Assembly: GCA_003159055.1 (NCBI GenBank)
Contig: PMLH01000484.1
Location: 567-9,161 of the forward strand
Source: Myxococcales bacterium
GTDB taxonomy: Bacteria; Myxococcota; Polyangia; Fen-1088
Direction of reading: 5' to 3'
DNA length: 8,595 bases
Below are positions 5,992 to 8,595 of the stretch, one piece after another. Within the stretch, counting starts at the first letter, position 1; every line of letters starts with the position of its first letter. The notes beneath the pieces are model-generated. The model searched no databases, had not been told where the DNA came from, and saw nothing but the letters and a program-made list of their open reading frames with translations. The position numbers and the translations under genes were made by a program.

Positions 5992-7112
5992 CCGATGCTG
6001 ACAGATACGCGCGGTTGGCGGCGCAGTTGCTGAGAACCCAGCCAGCGCAGGCCCAGGCCGAGGCAACGGACGCACGTCGCGACCAGGTGGTCGCCGCGAT
6101 GGCCTTGGCCGTCGCAGAAAAAAGGCGTCGGCGCCGGACCATCGTCGCTGCGGGCGTGGCGTTCGCGGCGGCGGCCGCGGTGTTGTTGCTGGTCAAGGCG
6201 ACGGGCCACAAGCAGACCGGCAAGCAGACTGGCAAGGACACCGGATCGACTGCCGAGACAACGTTGCTCGTCGAGGCCAACACGGGATCGGGAAACTCGC
6301 TGGTTCGCAATGCCTTGCAAAAGCCGTTGCTCGACGGCGCACGTCTGGTGGAGGGCGATAGCGTCGAGGCCGAACAGAACAGCAGCGCGACGCTCGGTTT
6401 TGCCAATGGAACGCGCGTAACCCTGTCCGCGGCCGGCCGCCTGCGCGTCGACGAGCTGGCGGCGACGCGGCGGTTTTCGCTGCACCGTGGGCACCTGGAG
6501 GCGCACGTGGCGAAGCTTGGCCAAGGCGAACGATTCGTCGTCGACACGCCGGACGCCGAAGTCGAGGTTCGCGGGACGGTGTTCGGAATCGCGGTCGCTG
6601 CGGCGGGCGACTGCCCTGGGCTGGCGGTCCGGTCGACGGTCGCGGTCAGCGAAGGCGCGGTCTGGGTTCGCTTGGGCGCAAGCCAGGTCCTTCTCAAGCC
6701 GGGACAGTCGTGGGCGTCGCCCTGCCCGGACTCACCCGCTGCCGAGGCAGAGACGCGGCCGAGCGCGAGCAGCGCGACCCCGAGTGGCGCTGCCCGGGCC
6801 ATGCCTTCCACGCATCCGCCGGTCCACCATGCAGCCGCGGCGCGACCGCACACTCCGTCGGTGCCGAACGAGGTGGCCGCCGCGCTTCCGCCGCAACTGG
6901 CGCCTCCCGCCGAGGTTCCTGTCCATCGCGAATCGCACCTGGCCGAGCAAAATGGCCTCTTCTCCTCGGCCATCGCGTCCGAGCATCAGGGCGACCACGC
7001 AACGGCGCTGCGCAAGCTTGACGATCTCATCCAGCGCTTTCCTGCCGGGCCGCTCGCCGAAAGTGCCCGCGCCGAAAGGCAGCGCATCCTCTCGGCACAA
7101 CCTCCGCGTTGA
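5988..7112 (+). CDS. Single-pass FecR-domain protein with TPR-like C-terminus (probable sigma regulator)
   Basis: This 374-residue protein is a candidate anti-sigma or sigma regulator. Residues 1-45 are a helical cytoplasmic tail with no zinc-binding His/Cys motif. KRRRRR (45-50) precedes one membrane span (51-69), giving an N-in, C-periplasmic topology. A KQTG-KQTG-KDTG spacer (75-86) follows. The FecR domain spans about 90-242: NGTRVTLSAAGRLRV (from 140), then RRFSLHRGHLEAHVA, FVVDTPDAEVEVRGTVFGI, VAVSEGAVWVRL and LLKPGQSW. A Pro/Ala/His-rich linker runs to about 320. The end (322-374) looks like a single TPR-type helix pair, with ALRKLDDLIQRFPAGPLAESARAERQRIL. The gene overlaps the sigma gene by 4 nt. 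FecR domains usually relay an outer-membrane signal to a sigma factor, but no TonB-dependent receptor lies nearby. Whether it inhibits or activates its sigma factor cannot be read from sequence. Confidence 0.9.
   Translation: MTDADRYARLAAQLLRTQPAQAQAEATDARRDQVVAAMALAVAEKRRRRRTIVAAGVAFAAAAAVLLLVKATGHKQTGKQTGKDTGSTAETTLLVEANTGSGNSLVRNALQKPLLDGARLVEGDSVEAEQNSSATLGFANGTRVTLSAAGRLRVDELAATRRFSLHRGHLEAHVAKLGQGERFVVDTPDAEVEVRGTVFGIAVAAAGDCPGLAVRSTVAVSEGAVWVRLGASQVLLKPGQSWASPCPDSPAAEAETRPSASSATPSGAARAMPSTHPPVHHAAAARPHTPSVPNEVAAALPPQLAPPAEVPVHRESHLAEQNGLFSSAIASEHQGDHATALRKLDDLIQRFPAGPLAESARAERQRILSAQPPR
6210..6245 (+). repeat. Three tandem 12-nt units encoding KQTG/KQTG/KDTG
   Basis: Three in-frame copies of a 12-nt unit run AAGCAGACCGGC, AAGCAGACTGGC and AAGGACACCGGA. 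They encode a basic, flexible spacer just outside the membrane span of the FecR-domain protein. The first two copies differ by one base, so the duplication is probably recent and its copy number may vary between strains. Confidence 0.8.
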
Positions 7113-7146
7113 TTACTGCTGCAGGTCGCTTCGGGGCCACTGCGGG

Positions 7147-7443
7147 CTACATCAGATCCAGCTCATCAACGGTGACCGACGGCGGCCCCGGGGTTGGCAG
7201 GGAATACGGTACCGGCGCAGATCCTTCGACGTGGATGGCCAACCACAAGGGTGAAGCGCTGGGGAGATCAAGCAGGTGGTCGACCATGCCCCCGTCGCAC
7301 GTCAGGTCCAGTCGCGACCATGTCTCGCCATTCGTACCCACGATGGCCATCGCCGCCGACTCCAAGGATGCCGACATACCACCGCTCTGGCAGTAGGAGC
7401 CAGCATCCATGATGTCGCCGATGGCCACTCGCACACGAAGCTT
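7147..7443 (-). pseudogene. Coding-like C-terminal segment of a small secreted protein, 5' end unresolved
   Basis: Read leftwards to a TAG at 7149-7147, this frame gives a protein-like sequence: LRVRVAIGDIMDAGSYC, then a stretch with SASLESAAMAIVG, SRLDLTCDGGMVDHLLDL, WLAIHVEGS and finally SVTVDELDL. Two Cys (in SYCQSGG and LTCDGG), alternating strands and an LxLP turn fit a small beta-sandwich of the kind found in myxobacterial secreted or lipoproteins. By hand count, G+C at codon positions 1/2/3 is about 66/47/74%, the normal coding pattern here. Upstream of about 7443 the same frame drops to about 55% at position 3 and loses protein character. The frame stays open to GTG 7647, but no signal peptide or ribosome binding site is visible. 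A remnant with a damaged 5' part seems most likely. An intact small gene starting at GTG 7647, GTG 7434 or ATG 7410 is the alternative. Confidence 0.45.
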
Positions 7444-7690
7444 GGTCGCGGCCGTGGACGGTAGCGCCAGCCTTTGGAAGTGCCATCTGGATCTTTCTCT
7501 CGCAGGCCCAGCAGGGCTGCAAGTATTACGCCGTCGGCAACTATGCGAAACGAAGCGGGCGAATCGCCCGGAAGCCGCTGAACCCTGACAATCTGATCCG
7601 GCTTGTGGCGCGAGGTGGCTGCACCATGGAGTGGCCAGTGGAAACACGCGAGCGGCCGTTCGTGGTTGACCGTGCCCGGAAATCCGCGCT

Positions 7691-7694
7691 AGGA
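7691..7694 (+). promoter_or_regulatory. Ribosome binding site of the ychF-like gene
   Basis: AGGA sits 7 nt before ATG 7702, supporting that start. The P-loop follows at the expected distance from this Met. Confidence 0.6.
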
Positions 7695-7701
7695 CCGATC
7701 C

Positions 7702-8595
7702 ATGAAGATCGGTTTGGTCGGATTTCCGGGATGTGGAAAAACCACGGTGTTCAATGCCTTGACGGGCCTCACCGCTGAAACGGGATACGGTGCCGCCAAA
7801 GGCAAGACCAACCTCGGCACGGTCAAGGTTCCCGACGCTCGCGTCGACGCGCTGTCGAAGCTGTTTTCGCCGAAGAAGACGACCTACACCGAGACCATGT
7901 TTTCCGACGTAGCGGTGGCAGTCGCGCCCGGCTCGGGCAAGGGCCTCGACGAGCAGATCCTGCGTGCCATGCGCGAGGTCGATGCTCTCTGCCACGTGGT
8001 GCGTGGGTTCACCAGCAGCGCCGGCGATGCGCCGACTCCCGTTGCCGAAGCCCAGGACTTCGAAACCGAAATGAACCTTTCCGATCTGATCCTGGTCGAG
8101 ACTCGTCTCGATCGGGTGAAGAAGGAGAAGGCAAAGACCGCGGAAAAGGAGCTGCTGGAACAGCTGAAAGCGCATCTCGAGGCCGGCAACCCTCTGCGCA
8201 GCTTGCAGGGACTTTCGGCTGGCGATTTTAGCCTCATCTCCGGCTTCCGTTTTCTGTCGCAAAAGCCGCTGCTGCTGGTTTTCAATGTGGACGAGGCGAA
8301 AGCCGCCGCGCCCGCGCCCGACGATCTGGTGGCCCACGCGTCGAGGAGCGGCCTCGGTCTGGTGGTGCTTGCCGGCACGGCAGAAATGGACATCGCCCAG
8401 ATGCCACCCGCGGAGCAGAAGGACTTCGTCGCATCGCTCGGGCTCAGCGAGCCGGCGTCGAACCGCTTCATCCGCGCGGCCTACGCGCTCTGCGATCTGA
8501 TTTCGTTCCTCACCGCTGGCGAGGACGAGTGCCGTGCGTGGCCCTTGCGCAGAGGCAGCACCGCCCACAAAGCCGCCGGCAAGATCCACTCGGAC
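7702..8595 (+). CDS. Divergent YchF/OLA1-family P-loop NTPase (3' partial)
   Basis: YchF proteins are ribosome-associated NTPases that usually prefer ATP. The 298 residues seen show the family order: P-loop [14 protein letters not shown] (from 7), a switch-like stretch ending in MFSDVAVAV, a helical region with HVVRGF, a Lys/Glu-rich coiled-coil insertion (about 125-170), the nucleotide-specificity motif NVDE (195-198, matching the ATP-type NxxE of YchF), and the start of the C-terminal TGS/DUF933 domain, [21 protein letters not shown]. The window ends there, so about 60-70 residues are missing. It departs from standard YchF in three places: GFPGCGKTT instead of GLPNVGKST, no FPFxTI switch I motif, and Val72 for the G3 glycine (DVAV against DIAG). 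It is therefore probably a paralogue rather than the housekeeping copy. It diverges from the minus-strand segment upstream. Confidence 0.88.
   Translation, partial: MKIGLVGFPGCGKTTVFNALTGLTAETGYGAAKGKTNLGTVKVPDARVDALSKLFSPKKTTYTETMFSDVAVAVAPGSGKGLDEQILRAMREVDALCHVVRGFTSSAGDAPTPVAEAQDFETEMNLSDLILVETRLDRVKKEKAKTAEKELLEQLKAHLEAGNPLRSLQGLSAGDFSLISGFRFLSQKPLLLVFNVDEAKAAAPAPDDLVAHASRSGLGLVVLAGTAEMDIAQMPPAEQKDFVASLGLSEPASNRFIRAAYALCDLISFLTAGEDECRAWPLRRGSTAHKAAGKIHSD

Larger units (their letters stand above)
7113..7701. other. Region between the FecR-domain gene and the ychF-like gene, no complete gene resolved
   Basis: This stretch of almost 600 nt holds the minus-strand coding-like segment described separately (7147 to about 7443). 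The rest (about 7444-7700) has no complete open reading frame with a credible start on either strand. One plus-strand frame is open without stops from 7413 to 7778 but has no start codon before 7605. No clear stem followed by a T run was found between the fecR stop and 7147, so no intrinsic terminator is called. A TTGACC at 7666-7671 has no convincing -10 partner before ychF. Confidence 0.6.

Noticed and set aside
7113..7146. Possible bidirectional terminator between convergent genes
   Set aside because: No stem of useful length and no T run on either strand.
7109..7396. Small plus-strand open frame after the fecR stop
   Set aside because: Ser/Arg-rich translation, no ribosome binding site, and it lies opposite the minus-strand segment with better codon bias.
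7666..7694. TTGACC as a -35 for ychF
   Set aside because: At 16-17 nt spacing the next hexamer (GCTAGG or CTAGGA) is a poor -10 and overlaps the ribosome binding site.
7450..8589. Minus-strand open frame running through ychF into the fecR-ychF interval
   Set aside because: The part opposite ychF is an antisense shadow. Only its last stretch, left of about 7443, shows coding character, so the full length is not a gene.

Overview
The window is high in G+C (roughly two thirds by eye) with strong third-position G/C bias. Its gene content looks like a myxobacterium-type genome (Myxococcota, the former Deltaproteobacteria, perhaps Polyangia-like): an ECF-type sigma factor followed by a FecR-domain membrane protein with a Pro/Ala-rich linker and a TPR-like tail, and an uncharacterised outer-membrane-type protein beside them. 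This placement is inferred from style and content, not from a database match.

Layout: (1) 1-2292 (+) is a MutS2-family ATPase with a C-terminal Smr domain, cut at its 5' end by the window edge. (2) 2299-4314 (+) starts 6 nt after the mutS2 stop. It is a multi-spanning GT-C-like membrane protein with a long soluble C-terminal half ending in a beta-sandwich-like domain. (3) 4393-5310 (+) is an exported protein with a small N-terminal domain and a probable outer-membrane beta-barrel. (4) 5353-5991 (+) is an ECF-like sigma-70 factor. (5) 5988-7112 (+) overlaps the sigma gene by ATGA and encodes a single-pass FecR-domain protein with a TPR-like end. (6) 7147 to about 7443 (-) is a coding-like stretch converging on fecR. 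It resembles the C-terminal domain of a small secreted protein, but no credible 5' end is visible. (7) 7702-8595 (+) is a divergent YchF/OLA1-family P-loop NTPase, cut at its 3' end by the window edge.

mutS2 and the GT-C-like gene are probably co-transcribed because of their spacing, with no evident functional link. The sigma and FecR genes are translationally coupled and almost certainly form a sigma/membrane-regulator pair. The outer-membrane-type gene just upstream has a periplasmic-domain-plus-barrel plan that could make it the sensor or a target of that pair. This would parallel FecA-FecI-FecR signalling without any TonB receptor, and is the best candidate here for an undescribed system.

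No RNA genes, insertion sequences, CRISPR arrays or clear intrinsic terminators were seen. Translation, residue numbering and composition counts were done by hand.
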